Assembly (NCBI RefSeq): GCF_001668675.1
Contig: NZ_LZKQ01000226.1
Span: 1 to 36,194, forward strand
From: Mycobacterium asiaticum
GTDB lineage: Bacteria; Actinomycetota; Actinomycetes; Mycobacteriales; Mycobacteriaceae
DNA length: 36,194 nt
Reading direction: 5' to 3'
This document shows positions 1-9,880 of this stretch, piece by piece. The notes under the pieces are model-generated. The model worked only from the letters and a program-made list of their open reading frames with translations. It searched no databases and was not told the origin of the DNA. A program made the translations under genes and the position numbers. Every line of letters starts with the position of its first letter. Positions within the stretch are counted from its first letter, which is position 1.

Positions 1-52
1 GTTTCTGAAAACGCCCGACATCATCGAAATCGCCAAGGCGGCAGACGAACTC
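1..52. other. Suspected chimeric left end (luciferase-like oxidoreductase fragment)
   Basis: Read on the plus strand from base 2, this segment gives [18 protein letters not shown], which resembles the N-terminal beta-alpha unit of F420-dependent luciferase-like monooxygenases. Read on the minus strand it would be an atypical thioesterase tail with several AT-ending codons (GAT, GAT, CGT, TTT). The thioesterase looks normal up to TVEADG. I infer a joint near base 52. The assignment rests on a short peptide, so certainty is moderate at best. Confidence 0.4.
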
Positions 53-661
53 GGCTCCGTCGGCCTCGACCGTGATGCCCGCCGCATCCGCGATGAACCC
101 GCGCGCGAACACCTTGACGCCCTCCCGGCGGTCGATCCAAGCCTCGGAACGCAGCCGGCCCAACGGGGTCCCGCGCAGATACTTCACCGTGATGGTCCCG
201 GTGAACCGCGGCTTGGACAGTCCCTCGCTGGCGGCCTCACCCAGCATGTGATCGAGGATCAAAGCGCTCACCCCGCCGTGCACCAGCGAAGGCGGACCTT
301 CATAGGCCAAGCCCAGCACGAACTCGGTCCAGCACCGCCCGCCACCCTCATGGTGCACCACGAGAGGCGGCGCGATCGGATTGCACACCCCCACCGCCGC
401 ATTGCCCAACGGCAGCGGGCGATCGCCCACGCGGTAGCTCACACCGTCCGGCCGGGTTCGATGCCGCAGCGACTCGGTGACCGACTTGATCGCTGCCCGC
501 GCCTCGGCGACGACGTCATCGTCGGCCTCGGTGCGGATGGTCACGTCGATCAACTCCCGGACCGCGTCGGCCAGCGGCGCATACAGGGCCGTCACCCGGT
601 CGGCCTCCGGCGCACTCAGCACTTCGAACATGGCGCTCAGCGCGCCGGCATCCCGACTCAA
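1..661 (-). CDS. PaaI-type hotdog thioesterase, 3' end cut by window edge
   Basis: This is a partial gene of about 220 codons that runs off the left edge. The conserved core reads [19 protein letters not shown]; the HGG turn followed by an Asp on the hotdog helix is typical of PaaI/YbgC-like acyl-CoA thioesterases, which hydrolyse acyl-CoA in the cytosol. The substrate cannot be told. I chose the TTG at 659-661 because it overlaps the glnE stop codon in a TTGA junction and has AAGGTG 8 bases upstream. An in-frame ATG at 629-631 ([12 protein letters not shown]) is the alternative but has no clear ribosome site. The gene appears to be the last in a glnA2-glnE run. The final codons, below about position 55, do not resemble the usual family C-terminus and may be chimeric sequence. 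Confidence 0.8.
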   Translation of the reverse strand, partial: MSRDAGALSAMFEVLSAPEADRVTALYAPLADAVRELIDVTIRTEADDDVVAEARAAIKSVTESLRHRTRPDGVSYRVGDRPLPLGNAAVGVCNPIAPPLVVHHEGGGRCWTEFVLGLAYEGPPSLVHGGVSALILDHMLGEAASEGLSKPRFTGTITVKYLRGTPLGRLRSEAWIDRREGVKVFARGFIADAAGITVEADGAEFVCRLGDFDDVGRFQK

Positions 662-3642
662 CTTCCAAACACCTTGCGCACCACCGCTTTTGCTCGTCGC
701 GTCACTCGTAGATAGTTGTCCAGGAACTCCCCGCCGTCGTCGCTGTGCCAGCCGGCGGCTACCGCGACCGCGTTGAGCTGCCGGCCCGGTCCGGGCAGCT
801 GATCGGTCGGCTTGCCCCGGACCAACACCAGCGCGTTGCGGGCGCGGGTCGCCGTCAGCCAGGCCTGTTTGAGCAAGTCGACCTCGTCGGCCGGAACCAG
901 GCCGGCCTCGGCGATCACATCCAGCGATTGCAGCGTGGAGGTGTTGTGCAGCGCCTCGATTTCGTGGGCGTGCCGCAGTTGCAGCAGCTGCACCGTCCAC
1001 TCGATGTCGGCCAATCCGCCACGGCCCAGCTTGGTGTGGGTCTTGGGGTCCGCACCACGCGGGAGCCGCTCCGACTCCACCCGGGCCTTGATCCGCCGGA
1101 TCTCGTGCACCGCCTCGGCCGACACCCCGTTCGGCGGATACCGCGTCTGGTCGACCGTCAGCAGGAACCGCTGACCGAGGTCAGGGTCACCGGCCACCGC
1201 GTGCGCACGCAGCAGCGCCTGAATCTCCCACGGCTGCGCCCATTGGGTGTAGTACGCCTCGTAGGACGCCAGGGTGCGGACCAGTGGGCCGTTGCGACCC
1301 TCCGGCCGCAGGTTGGCGTCGACCTCTAGCGGCGGATCCACGCTGGGCGTGCCCAACTGCGCCCGGACCTGCTCGGCGATCGTCGTCGCCCACTTGACCG
1401 CCTGCGCGTCCTCGACCCCGCTGGCCGGCTCGCATACGAACATCACGTCGGCGTCCGAGCCGTAGCCCAGCTCCGCCCCACCCAGCCGGCCCATGCCGAT
1501 GACCGCTATGGACGCGGGCGCCCGGCCGTCCTCCGGCAGATGCGCGCGGATCGTCGCGTCCAGGGCGGCCTGCAACACCGCCACCCAGATCGACGTCAAC
1601 GCCGCACACACCTCGGTGACCTGAAGCATGCCCAGCAGATCCGCCGATCCGATGCGGGCCAGCTCGCGGCGGCGCACGGTGCGCGCGGCCGCGATGGCGC
1701 GCGCCGGGTCGGAGTAGCGGCCGGCCGATGCAACCAGGGCCCGGGCCACCGCCGCCGGCTCAGTCTCGAGGAGTTTGGGTCCCGACGGCCGGTCCCCGTA
1801 GTCCTGAATCACTTCCGGCACCCGCATCAGCAGGTCCGGCACGAATGTCGAGGTGCCCAACACGTGCATGAGTCGTCGCGCAACCGTCGGTTTGTCGCGC
1901 AAGGTCGACAGGTACCAGGTGTGGGTGGCCGAAGCCTCACTGAGTCGTCGGTACGCCAACAGGCCGCCGTCGGGATCCGGTGCGTAGGACAGCCAGTCCA
2001 ACAGCCGCGGCAACAGCACCGCCTGGACCCGCCCGCGCCGGCCGCTCTGATTCACCAGCGTCGACATGTGCTTCAACGCCGCCTGCGGAGCCTCGTAACC
2101 CAGTGCGGCCAGCTGCCGTTCAGCGGCCTCCGGGGTCATGCGGCCACCGACCAGTTCCAGTCCGGCCGGGCCGAGCGATTCCAGCAGCGGTTGGTAGAAC
2201 AACTTCGCGTGCAGCCGGGACACCCGCACGTTCTGGTGCTTCAGCTCCTCACGCAGCACGCCTGCGGCGTCGTTGCGCCCGTCGGGACGAATGTGCGCGG
2301 CGCGCGCCAGCCACCGCATGGCTTCTTCGTCGTCCAGCTCGGGCAACAGGTGGGTGCGCTTGAGCCGCTGCAGTTGCAGTCGGTGCTCGAGCAGGCGCAG
2401 AAACTCATACGACGCGATCATGTTCGCGGCGTCCTCGCGGCCGATATAACCGCCGGTGCCCAACGCTGTCAGCGCGTCCACCGTCGACGCGACATGAAGC
2501 GACTCGTCGCTGCGGCCGTGCACCAGTTGCAGTAGCTGAGCGGCGAACTCGACGTCGCGCAGCCCGCCGCTGCCCAGCTTGAGTTCGCGACCGCGGATGT
2601 CGGCGGGCACCAATTCCTCGACGCGGCGGCGCATGGCCTGCACCTCGGGCACGAAGTCTTCGCGCTCGCACGCCGTCCACACCATCGGCTGCAACGCGGC
2701 GAGGTAGCGCTCGGCCAGTTCGGCGTCACCGGCCGCGGCGCGGGCCTTCAGCAGCGCCTGGAACTCCCAGGTCTTGGCCCACCGCTCGTAGTAGGCGACG
2801 TGCGATTCGACCGTGCGGACCAGCTCCCCGCTGCGGCCCTCCGGACGCAGTCCGGCGTCCACCTCGAAGAAGGCCGACGAGGCCAGCCGCATCATTTCGC
2901 CGGCCACCCGCATACTGACCGGATCGGCATTCTCGGCGACAAAGATGACGTCGACGTCGCTGACGTAATTCAGTTCGCGGGCACCGCATTTGCCCATCGC
3001 GATCACCGCCAGCCGCGGCGGTGTGCGGTCGTCGCCGCACACCGTCTGCTCGGCCACCCGCAATGCCGCGGCCAGTGCGGCGTCCGCGATGTCAGCGAGG
3101 TGAGCGGCCACCTTGGTGAACGGCAGCACCGGCTCGTCCTCGACCGTCGGGGCCACATCGAGCGAGGCCAGCACCAACAGTTGGTCGCGGTAGAGCACTC
3201 GCAGCTGGTGCACGATCGAACCCGGGGCTCCGGAGAAGTCCTCGACGGCTTCGAGGAAAGTCCGCTGCAACTGCTCGCGGGTGGGCAATTGCACCTTGCC
3301 GCGCAGCAGTTTCCACGACTGTGGGTTGGCGATCAGGTGGTCCGCCAGCGCCAGCGAGGAACCCAGCACGGCGAACAGCCGCCCACGCAGGGACCGCTCT
3401 TTGAGCAGCGCCGCGTTCAGTTCGTCCCACTCCAGGTCGGTGTTCTCCGACATCCGGATCAGCGCGCGCAACGCGGCATCGGCGTCCGGCGCGCGCGACA
3501 GCGACCACAGCAGGTCGACATGCGCCTGGTCGTCGTGCTTATCCCAGCCCAGCTGGGTCAGGCGGGCGCCCGCCCCCTCGTCCATCAGTCCCAGCCGGCC
3601 GACGCTGGGCAGCTTGGGTCGCTGCGTCGCTGGCTTGGTCAC
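658..3642 (-). CDS. glnE: Glutamine synthetase adenylyltransferase / adenylyl-removing enzyme GlnE
   Basis: A 994-residue protein of full family length. GlnE adds AMP to, and removes it from, a tyrosine of GlnA1-type glutamine synthetase in response to nitrogen status. Two nucleotidyltransferase repeats are visible. The N-terminal deadenylylase half has [19 protein letters not shown] near residues 215-235. The C-terminal adenylylase half has [20 protein letters not shown] near residues 720-740. Each has the G-x(11)-D-x-D metal motif and is followed by LRPEGR(S/N)G and a GGL(R/A)D helix. It starts 28 bases after the glnA2 stop on the same strand, so the two are probably cotranscribed. Its stop overlaps the TTG of the following thioesterase. 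The neighbouring GlnA2 lacks the target tyrosine, so its substrate is presumably encoded elsewhere. Confidence 0.97.
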   Translation of the reverse strand: MTKPATQRPKLPSVGRLGLMDEGAGARLTQLGWDKHDDQAHVDLLWSLSRAPDADAALRALIRMSENTDLEWDELNAALLKERSLRGRLFAVLGSSLALADHLIANPQSWKLLRGKVQLPTREQLQRTFLEAVEDFSGAPGSIVHQLRVLYRDQLLVLASLDVAPTVEDEPVLPFTKVAAHLADIADAALAAALRVAEQTVCGDDRTPPRLAVIAMGKCGARELNYVSDVDVIFVAENADPVSMRVAGEMMRLASSAFFEVDAGLRPEGRSGELVRTVESHVAYYERWAKTWEFQALLKARAAAGDAELAERYLAALQPMVWTACEREDFVPEVQAMRRRVEELVPADIRGRELKLGSGGLRDVEFAAQLLQLVHGRSDESLHVASTVDALTALGTGGYIGREDAANMIASYEFLRLLEHRLQLQRLKRTHLLPELDDEEAMRWLARAAHIRPDGRNDAAGVLREELKHQNVRVSRLHAKLFYQPLLESLGPAGLELVGGRMTPEAAERQLAALGYEAPQAALKHMSTLVNQSGRRGRVQAVLLPRLLDWLSYAPDPDGGLLAYRRLSEASATHTWYLSTLRDKPTVARRLMHVLGTSTFVPDLLMRVPEVIQDYGDRPSGPKLLETEPAAVARALVASAGRYSDPARAIAAARTVRRRELARIGSADLLGMLQVTEVCAALTSIWVAVLQAALDATIRAHLPEDGRAPASIAVIGMGRLGGAELGYGSDADVMFVCEPASGVEDAQAVKWATTIAEQVRAQLGTPSVDPPLEVDANLRPEGRNGPLVRTLASYEAYYTQWAQPWEIQALLRAHAVAGDPDLGQRFLLTVDQTRYPPNGVSAEAVHEIRRIKARVESERLPRGADPKTHTKLGRGGLADIEWTVQLLQLRHAHEIEALHNTSTLQSLDVIAEAGLVPADEVDLLKQAWLTATRARNALVLVRGKPTDQLPGPGRQLNAVAVAAGWHSDDGGEFLDNYLRVTRRAKAVVRKVFGS

Positions 3643-3670
3643 GTACTGACGTTAGCGCAACGCCTCCGGG

Positions 3671-5011
3671 CTACAGCGACAAGTAGGTCTTCAGCTCGAA
3701 CGGGGTGACGTGGCTGCGGTAGTTCGCCCACTCGGAGCGCTTATTGCGCAGGAAGAAGTCAAATACATGCTCCCCCAACGCCTCCGCCACCAGCTCGGAG
3801 GACTCCATGGCCCGCAGCGCGGTGTCGAAACTCGACGGCAGCTCGCGGTAGCCCATGGTGCGGCGTTCCTCGGGCGTCAGGTCCCAGACGTTGTCCTCGG
3901 CCTGCGGGCCCAGCACATACCCCTTCTCCACGCCGCGCAGGCCGGCGGCCAGCAGCACCGCGAAGGTCAGGTAGGGGTTGCACGCCGAGTCCGGGCTGCG
4001 CACTTCCACCCGCCGCGAGGAGGTCTTGTGCGGGGTGTACATCGGCACCCGCACCAGCGCGGAGCGGTTGGCCGCACCCCAGGAGGCCGCCGTCGGCGCC
4101 TCACCGCCATGCACCAGACGCTTATAGGAGTTCACCCATTGGTTGGTGACCGCGCTGATCTCCGAGGCGTGTTCGAGAATCCCGGCGATGAACGACTTGC
4201 CGACATCGGACAGCTTCAGCGGGTCGTCGTCGCTGTGGAAGGCATTGACATCGCCCTCGAACAGGCTCATGTGGGTGTGCATCGCCGAGCCCGGGTGCTC
4301 CCCGAACGGCTTGGGCATGAAGGTCGCCCGCACACCCTCATTCAGCGCGACCTCCTTCATGATGTAGCGGAAGGTCATCACGTTGTCGGCCATCGACAGG
4401 GCATCAGCGAACCGCAGGTCGATCTCCTGCTGGCCCGGCGCGCCCTCGTGATGGCTGAACTCCACCGAGATGCCCATGAACTCCAGCGCCTCGATGGCAT
4501 GCCGGCGGAACTTGGACGCCGACTCGTGCACGGCCTGGTCGAAATAGCCGGCGTTGTCGATGGGCACCGGCTCCGACCCGTCCTCGGGGCCGTTCTTGAG
4601 TAGGAAGAATTCGATTTCGGGATGCACGTAGCAGGAGAAGCCGAGGTCGTTGGCCTTCTGCAGCTGACGGCGCAGGACGTGGCGGGGGTCGGCCCAGGAC
4701 GGTGAGCCGTCCGGCATGGTGATGTCACAGAACATGCGGGCCGAGTGGTGGTGACCGGACTTGTCGGCCCAGGGCAGCACCTGGAAGGTCGACGGGTCGG
4801 GGTGCGCGACGGTGTCGGATTCCGAGACGCGGGCGAAGCCCTCGATCGAGGAACCGTCGAACCCGATCCCCTCCTCGAAGGCTCCTTCGAGTTCGGCCGG
4901 GGCGATGGCGACCGACTTCAGGAATCCGAGCACGTCGGTAAACCACAGCCGCACGAACCTGATGTCGCGCTCTTCCAGGGTGCGGAGGACGAACTCCTTC
5001 TGCCGATCCAT
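3671..5011 (-). CDS. glnA2: Type I glutamine synthetase GlnA2
   Basis: A 446-residue glutamine synthetase that makes glutamine from glutamate, ammonia and ATP. Family signatures include FDGSSIEGF near residue 51 (the Asp latch), the ATP-binding stretch KPFGEHPGSAMHTHMSLF, and the glutamate-loop region KRLVHGGEAPTAASWG followed by NRSALVRVP. Near residue 376 it reads DNVWDLTP, where adenylylated GSI-beta enzymes have a tyrosine (NLYDLP), so this enzyme should not be controlled by GlnE. The length fits the GSI-alpha class and M. tuberculosis GlnA2. There is no ribosome site before the ATG. A TAGTGT hexamer ends 6 bases upstream, which suggests a leaderless transcript. It lies 67 bases downstream of a same-strand hydrolase. 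Confidence 0.96.
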   Translation of the reverse strand: MDRQKEFVLRTLEERDIRFVRLWFTDVLGFLKSVAIAPAELEGAFEEGIGFDGSSIEGFARVSESDTVAHPDPSTFQVLPWADKSGHHHSARMFCDITMPDGSPSWADPRHVLRRQLQKANDLGFSCYVHPEIEFFLLKNGPEDGSEPVPIDNAGYFDQAVHESASKFRRHAIEALEFMGISVEFSHHEGAPGQQEIDLRFADALSMADNVMTFRYIMKEVALNEGVRATFMPKPFGEHPGSAMHTHMSLFEGDVNAFHSDDDPLKLSDVGKSFIAGILEHASEISAVTNQWVNSYKRLVHGGEAPTAASWGAANRSALVRVPMYTPHKTSSRRVEVRSPDSACNPYLTFAVLLAAGLRGVEKGYVLGPQAEDNVWDLTPEERRTMGYRELPSSFDTALRAMESSELVAEALGEHVFDFFLRNKRSEWANYRSHVTPFELKTYLSL

Positions 5012-5017
5012 ACCCGC

Positions 5018-5023
5018 ACACTA
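5018..5023 (-). promoter_or_regulatory. Candidate -10 element for leaderless glnA2
   Basis: TAGTGT on the minus strand fits the mycobacterial TANNNT -10 pattern. It ends 6 bases before the glnA2 ATG, which would place the transcript start at the start codon. No Shine-Dalgarno sequence is present. The same hexamer stands before cobC. No convincing -35 was seen. Confidence 0.45.
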
Positions 5024-5078
5024 GGCACGGTCTGTTAAATCGATGTTACGGATGCCACGCCAGACGCATTGCGGATGT

Positions 5079-6632
5079 TTATGGCTGGCAACGCAGATTG
5101 GGCGGCGGCAGGGTCAGATCCAGGAAGTAACGCGTTATGACGCTGTCCACGCACTGGTTGCCGTCGAACACCACGGTGTGCTGGGTGCCGTCGTAAGAGA
5201 TCAACGGGCCGCCCAGTTGCCGGGCCAGGTCCACGCCGGCCTGGTACGGGGTGGCCGGGTCGTGGGTGGTCGAGACCACCACGGCTTTGCCGGCCGGGGC
5301 GGGTGTCGCCGCATGCGGCGTCGACGTCGCCGGCACCGGCCACAGCGCGCAGATGTCGCGCGGCGCGGACCCGGTGAACTGCCCGTAGCTCAGGAACGGC
5401 GCCACCTCACGGATCCGACGGTCGGCGCTCACCCAGGATGCCGCGTCCGTCGGCGTCGGTGCGTCGACACAACGGATCGCGTTGAACGCGTCCTGGCCGT
5501 TGTCGTAATGACCCTGCCTATCCCGGCCGTTGTAATCGTCGGCCAGCACCAGCAGGTCGCCTGCGTCGCTACCGTGCTGCAGCCCAAGCAAGCCGCTGGT
5601 CAGATACTTCCAGTGCTGCGGGGTGTAGAGCGCGTTGATGGTGCCGGTGGTCGCGTCGGCATAACTCAAGCCACGCGGATCCGAGGTCTTGCCCGGCCGG
5701 GTGACCAACGGATCGATCAGCGCGTGGTAGCGGCTGATCCACTGCGCCGGGTCGGTGCCCAGCGGGCAGGCCGCCGAGCGGGCGCAGTCCGCCGCGTAGT
5801 CGTTGAAAGCGGTCTGGAATCCCGCCATCTGGTTGACCGTCTGGTCGATCGGGCCGATCGTCGGGTCGATGGCTCCGTCGAGCACCATCGCCCGGACATG
5901 CGGTGCGAACCGCTCGATGTATGCCGTGCCGAGCTCGGTGCCGTAGCTGTAGCCGAGGTAGTTGATCTGCTGTTCGCCCAGGGCCTGCCGGACCATGTCC
6001 ATGTCGCGGGCGGCCGAGGCGGTGCCGATGTTGGCCAGGAACGACTGGCCCATCCGGTCGGCACATTGCTGGGCCAGCTCGCGGTACATCCCCTCGATGT
6101 GGGCCACCCCGGCCGGGCTGTAGTCCACCATCGGGTCCCGCCGGAAGGCGTCGAACTCGGCGTCGGAGCGGCACCGCAGGCTCGGTGTGGAGTGACCCAC
6201 CCCCCGTGGGTCGAAGCCGACCAGGTCGAAGTGGCGGCTGATGTCGGTGCCGCGCAGATCGGGCGCCATTCCGGCCACCATGTCCACCGCCGAGGCCCCC
6301 GGCCCGCCCGGGTTGACGAACAGCGATCCGATCCGCTGCCCCGTCGCGGGCACCCGGATCACCGCCAACTTCGCTTGTGCCCCAGTGGGTCTGTCGTAGT
6401 CGACCGGTACCGCGACGGTGGTGCACTGGGCGGTAGGGATGTCGGCGATGCTGACGAAATCGCTGCAGGAACCCCAACTCTGCTGCGGCGTCGCGGCGGG
6501 TGCCAAAGGGACCTGGGTCTGCCCGCTGTCGGGTTCGGGTGTCGCGGCGGCAAGCGGTAGTGCCGCCGACTGCCCGGTGACCACGAGTCCAAACGACAAC
6601 AGCGCCGAGCTCACCGTTCTCAGGCGCAACAT
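5079..6632 (-). CDS. Secreted alpha/beta-hydrolase, paralogue of Hip1 (Rv2223c type)
   Basis: A 517-residue exported hydrolase of the TAP-like/SlpD family. The N-terminus has a Sec signal with a hydrophobic stretch at residues 8-30 and an Ala-rich end; there is no lipobox. The oxyanion region is VNPGGPGAS near 107, the nucleophile is Ser229 in GYSYG, and the likely acid and histidine are Asp458 (THDPATPY) and His485 (GTQHTVV). It is clearly homologous to the next upstream gene along its whole length, including paired cysteines, so the two arose by tandem duplication. Such enzymes act as serine peptidases or esterases at the cell envelope. The substrate is unknown. It starts 92 bases after the Hip1 stop. 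Confidence 0.9.
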   Translation of the reverse strand: MLRLRTVSSALLSFGLVVTGQSAALPLAAATPEPDSGQTQVPLAPAATPQQSWGSCSDFVSIADIPTAQCTTVAVPVDYDRPTGAQAKLAVIRVPATGQRIGSLFVNPGGPGASAVDMVAGMAPDLRGTDISRHFDLVGFDPRGVGHSTPSLRCRSDAEFDAFRRDPMVDYSPAGVAHIEGMYRELAQQCADRMGQSFLANIGTASAARDMDMVRQALGEQQINYLGYSYGTELGTAYIERFAPHVRAMVLDGAIDPTIGPIDQTVNQMAGFQTAFNDYAADCARSAACPLGTDPAQWISRYHALIDPLVTRPGKTSDPRGLSYADATTGTINALYTPQHWKYLTSGLLGLQHGSDAGDLLVLADDYNGRDRQGHYDNGQDAFNAIRCVDAPTPTDAASWVSADRRIREVAPFLSYGQFTGSAPRDICALWPVPATSTPHAATPAPAGKAVVVSTTHDPATPYQAGVDLARQLGGPLISYDGTQHTVVFDGNQCVDSVITRYFLDLTLPPPNLRCQP

Positions 6633-6724
6633 GGCCGAAATCGTCTCATTTAGAAATCCGCCGCAGGACGCGAAACGGTTACGCCTTGGTCTCTTATCGG
6701 TACGGCCCGGGCGAGTCCGGTGCG

Positions 6725-8284
6725 CTAGCAGGTCGCGCCGGCAGGTGGCGTCGTTCCGCTGATCAGATACGCCGTGATGTAGTCGTCAATGCAGTTGTCG
6801 CCCTGGAACACAACGGTGTGCTGGGTTCCATTGAACGTGATCAACGAACCCTTGAGCTGGTTGGCCAGGTCGACGCCCGCCTGGTACGGCGTGGCTGGGT
6901 CGTGCGTGGTCGAGACCACGATGGTCGGCGGCAGACCCGGCGCGGAGACGGTGTGCGGTCGGCTGGTCGGTGGCACCGGCCAGAACGCACAGGTACCCAG
7001 CGGGGCGTGGCCGGTGAACTTGCCGTAACTCATGAACGGCGCCAGCTCACGGGACCGGCGGTCCTCGTCGACGACCTTGGCGCGGTCGGTAATCGGTGGC
7101 TGGTCAACACAATTGATCGCCACCCGCGCATCGGTCGAGTTGTTGTAGTGGCCGTGCGAATCGCGCCGCATGTACATGTCGGCCAGCGCCAGCATGGTGT
7201 CGCCGCGGTGCTCGTCGGCCAGCTCCTTGAGGCCATCGGTCAAGTGGTGCCACAGGTTTGGCGAGTACAGCGCCATGATGGTGCCGACGATGGCGTCGCT
7301 GTAGCTCAGGCCGCGCGAGTCTTTCGTTTTCGCCGGTCGGCTCACCTGAAGATTGTCCGGGTCGACCAGTGGGTCGATCAGGTTGTGGTAGGCCTCAACG
7401 GCTTTGGTGGGATCGTTGCCCAGCGGGCAGCTCGGATCCTTCGCGCAGTCGGCGGCGTAGTCGTTGAAGGCGTCCTGGAATCCCTTGGCCTGCCGTAGAT
7501 CCGCTTCGATCGGGTCGGCGTTGGGGTCGACGGCGCCGTCCAGGATCAGCGAGCGCACGTTCTGCGGGAAGGCTTCGGCATAGGCCGAGCCGATCCGGGT
7601 GCCGTAGGAGTAGCCGAGGTAGGTCAGCTTCGCGTCACCGAGGGCTTTGCGGATGGCGTCCAGATCCTTGGCGACGCTGACGGTTCCCACATTTGCCAGG
7701 AAGTTCTTGCCCATCTTGTCGACGCAGCGCTGCACGAACTGCTTGGTTTCGTCCTCCATGTGCTGCACGCCCGCAGGGCTGTAGTCGACTTGCGGTTCGG
7801 CGCGCAACCGGTCGTTGTCGGCATCGGAGTTGCACCAGATCGCCGGCCGCGAGCTGGAAACCCCGCGTGGATCGAAACCCACCAGATCGAACCGCTCGTG
7901 CACCCGCTTGGGCAGGGTCTGGAAGATGCCCAGCGCGGCCTCGATGCCGGACTCACCGGGGCCGCCGGGGTTGATCACCAGCGAACCGATCTTGTCCCCG
8001 CTCGCCGGGAACCGGATCAGCGCCAGTGAAGCGACGTCGCCGCCGGGGTTGTTGTAGTCGACCGGGACGGCCAGCTTCCCGCACATCGCATGGCCGGGGA
8101 TCTTCACCGAAGGGTTCGAGCTGCGGCACGGTGTCCACACCACCGGCTGGCCCAACCGAGGCTCGGCCATGTGCGCCCGTCCCGCGACCACGTGCACACA
8201 TCCCGCCAGGACCAGCACCACAGCGGACAGCGCGGTCCACATCAGCAGCATGCGCGCGAACTTGTCGCGGCGAGACAGGCACAT
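6725..8284 (-). CDS. caeA: Cell-envelope serine protease/carboxylesterase Hip1 (CaeA), lipoprotein
   Basis: A 519-residue lipoprotein closely matching M. tuberculosis Rv2224c. The signal peptide ends in the lipobox LVLAGC, with Cys29 as the lipidated residue. The catalytic triad is Ser226 (GYSYG), Asp462 (THDPATPY) and His489 (GTQHTVV), near the positions reported for Hip1. In M. tuberculosis this surface enzyme cleaves GroEL2 and dampens the host innate response; that role is family knowledge, not visible here. The ATG at 8282-8284 directly follows a perfect 6-bp inverted repeat. The N-terminal LSRRDKFARMLL stretch supports this start. The upstream same-strand neighbour, 60 bases away, is a WS/DGAT acyltransferase. 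Confidence 0.93.
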   Translation of the reverse strand: MCLSRRDKFARMLLMWTALSAVVLVLAGCVHVVAGRAHMAEPRLGQPVVWTPCRSSNPSVKIPGHAMCGKLAVPVDYNNPGGDVASLALIRFPASGDKIGSLVINPGGPGESGIEAALGIFQTLPKRVHERFDLVGFDPRGVSSSRPAIWCNSDADNDRLRAEPQVDYSPAGVQHMEDETKQFVQRCVDKMGKNFLANVGTVSVAKDLDAIRKALGDAKLTYLGYSYGTRIGSAYAEAFPQNVRSLILDGAVDPNADPIEADLRQAKGFQDAFNDYAADCAKDPSCPLGNDPTKAVEAYHNLIDPLVDPDNLQVSRPAKTKDSRGLSYSDAIVGTIMALYSPNLWHHLTDGLKELADEHRGDTMLALADMYMRRDSHGHYNNSTDARVAINCVDQPPITDRAKVVDEDRRSRELAPFMSYGKFTGHAPLGTCAFWPVPPTSRPHTVSAPGLPPTIVVSTTHDPATPYQAGVDLANQLKGSLITFNGTQHTVVFQGDNCIDDYITAYLISGTTPPAGATC

Positions 8285-8300
8285 GGCACCCTATGGTGCC
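8285..8300. promoter_or_regulatory. Perfect inverted repeat abutting the hip1/caeA start
   Basis: GGCACC-CTAT-GGTGCC forms a 6-bp stem with a 4-base loop. It ends exactly where the start codon begins. In the mRNA it would sit over the position of a ribosome site, and none is otherwise visible. It could equally be a protein-binding site. Function is inferred only. Confidence 0.35.
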
Positions 8301-8344
8301 AGAGAAGTTTCCCGGTCCTGGTCAAGGCATATCCGGGGCCTGTC

Positions 8345-9736
8345 TTACCTGGTCGCGGCCAGCAACTCCGCCAATACGACGGCGAACTCGTCGGCCAATT
8401 CCCACAGGTCCGGCAGCAATTCCGGGCAGGCGATCAGTCCGATGTCCAGCCGGCCGTTCAGCGACATGACGGTGATGTTGAGCCCTGACCCGTGGAAGAT
8501 CGGCCCCAGCGGATACATCGCCTTGACCTCACAACCCAGCAGGTACAGCGAAATCTGCGGACCCGGCACGTTGGAGACGACCAGATTGTGCACCGGCAGA
8601 CTTTCGGTGAGCCGGGTCATGGCGTAGACGCGCATCGCGGCGCCGAAGACCGCCGGTGCGGCGAACTGCGACCAATCCTGTAACAGGGTGGCTCCGATCG
8701 CCGAACTGTGTTGTTTGGCAACAGAATTCGACTCAGCGATGGCATTAAGTCGCCGCACGGGGTCGTCGATGTGGGTCTCGAGGCTGGCGAACATCGCCGA
8801 GACCTGGTTGCGGCCCGGACGATCGGACCTGCCGTGCACCGATATCGGCACCGATGCCACCAGCGATGACTCCGGCAACACGTTGCGGTCGGCCAGATAT
8901 CGGCGCAGCACCCCGGACACCAGCGCCATCACCACGTCGTTGACCTTGACACCGAAATGGTCCTTGACCGTCTTGACGTCTTCGAGGTCCAGTTCCGCAT
9001 ACGCGATGGTGCGCCGGGCGCTGATGGACGCGTTGAACACGGTCGGCGGCGCGGCGAACGGACGCGCCATGGTCAACCCGTCGCGCGCCCGCAGCAACGT
9101 CGCGACCACCGAGGACACCGTGTCGGGCACCACGTTGGCCAGTTGCAGCGGCCGGGTGGCGAAGCGCAGCAGGCCACCGGCGGCGATCTGCCAACCGCTG
9201 GCACCGCCGACTCCGGCGACCCGTTCGGGCGCGGGTGCGTCGGCCTCGGTCGAGCACAGCTGCGACATCAGGTTGGCGCCCGTCACGCCGTCGACCCCGG
9301 CGTGATGAACCTTCGTCATCACCCCGATCCGGCCCTGCCGATGACAATCGGTGCCGGCGACTCCTTCGATCACCCACATCTCCCACAGCGGCCGCCGGCG
9401 ATCCAGCGGCAGCGACGCGATGTGGCCGCAGATTTCGGACAGCTCCGCCCGACCGCCCGGCGCCGGCAACGCGATGCGGTGCAGATGACGGTCGATCTGG
9501 AAGTGCTCGTCGTCGACCCACACCGGGTGGTCGAGGTTCAGCGGGCTGTTGGCGAGCTTCTCCCGGAACTCCGGCATCGCCTGGATCCGCAGCGACATCG
9601 CCTCGCGCAGCCGGTCGAAGGTGTAACCGCCTGGCATGGTCGAGGTGTCCAACTCGATGACCGAGCAGACGTGCATCGGCTGCGAGTCGGTCTCCAGGTA
9701 GAGAAAGCTGGCGTCTAGCCCGCTGAGCCGCTGCAT
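8345..9736 (-). CDS. WS/DGAT wax ester synthase / diacylglycerol acyltransferase
   Basis: A 463-residue protein of the bifunctional wax ester synthase/acyl-CoA:diacylglycerol acyltransferase family, which makes storage triacylglycerol or wax esters from acyl-CoA. The catalytic HHxxxDG motif is HHAGVDG at residues 144-150. The N-terminal signature [13 protein letters not shown] is typical of mycobacterial Tgs proteins, so I set the start at the ATG before QRLSGLD. The open frame runs 23 codons further upstream without family similarity. The gene lies between hip1 and panB, which are direct neighbours in M. tuberculosis as I recall, so this is a lineage difference. It is divergent from panB and shares a 144-base upstream region with it. 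Confidence 0.93.
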   Translation of the reverse strand: MQRLSGLDASFLYLETDSQPMHVCSVIELDTSTMPGGYTFDRLREAMSLRIQAMPEFREKLANSPLNLDHPVWVDDEHFQIDRHLHRIALPAPGGRAELSEICGHIASLPLDRRRPLWEMWVIEGVAGTDCHRQGRIGVMTKVHHAGVDGVTGANLMSQLCSTEADAPAPERVAGVGGASGWQIAAGGLLRFATRPLQLANVVPDTVSSVVATLLRARDGLTMARPFAAPPTVFNASISARRTIAYAELDLEDVKTVKDHFGVKVNDVVMALVSGVLRRYLADRNVLPESSLVASVPISVHGRSDRPGRNQVSAMFASLETHIDDPVRRLNAIAESNSVAKQHSSAIGATLLQDWSQFAAPAVFGAAMRVYAMTRLTESLPVHNLVVSNVPGPQISLYLLGCEVKAMYPLGPIFHGSGLNITVMSLNGRLDIGLIACPELLPDLWELADEFAVVLAELLAATR

Positions 9737-9880
9737 CGACCGATGGTAGGCCCAAAAGTGGCCCCGACCACCCATGAATGCATCGCAAGCGTCGAAATGG
9801 CACAATGGGCGGGGTCAGACGAACCCGGGGACCCAGCTAAGGGCCACGAGGATCGACCCGACCACCATTTAGGGACAATG

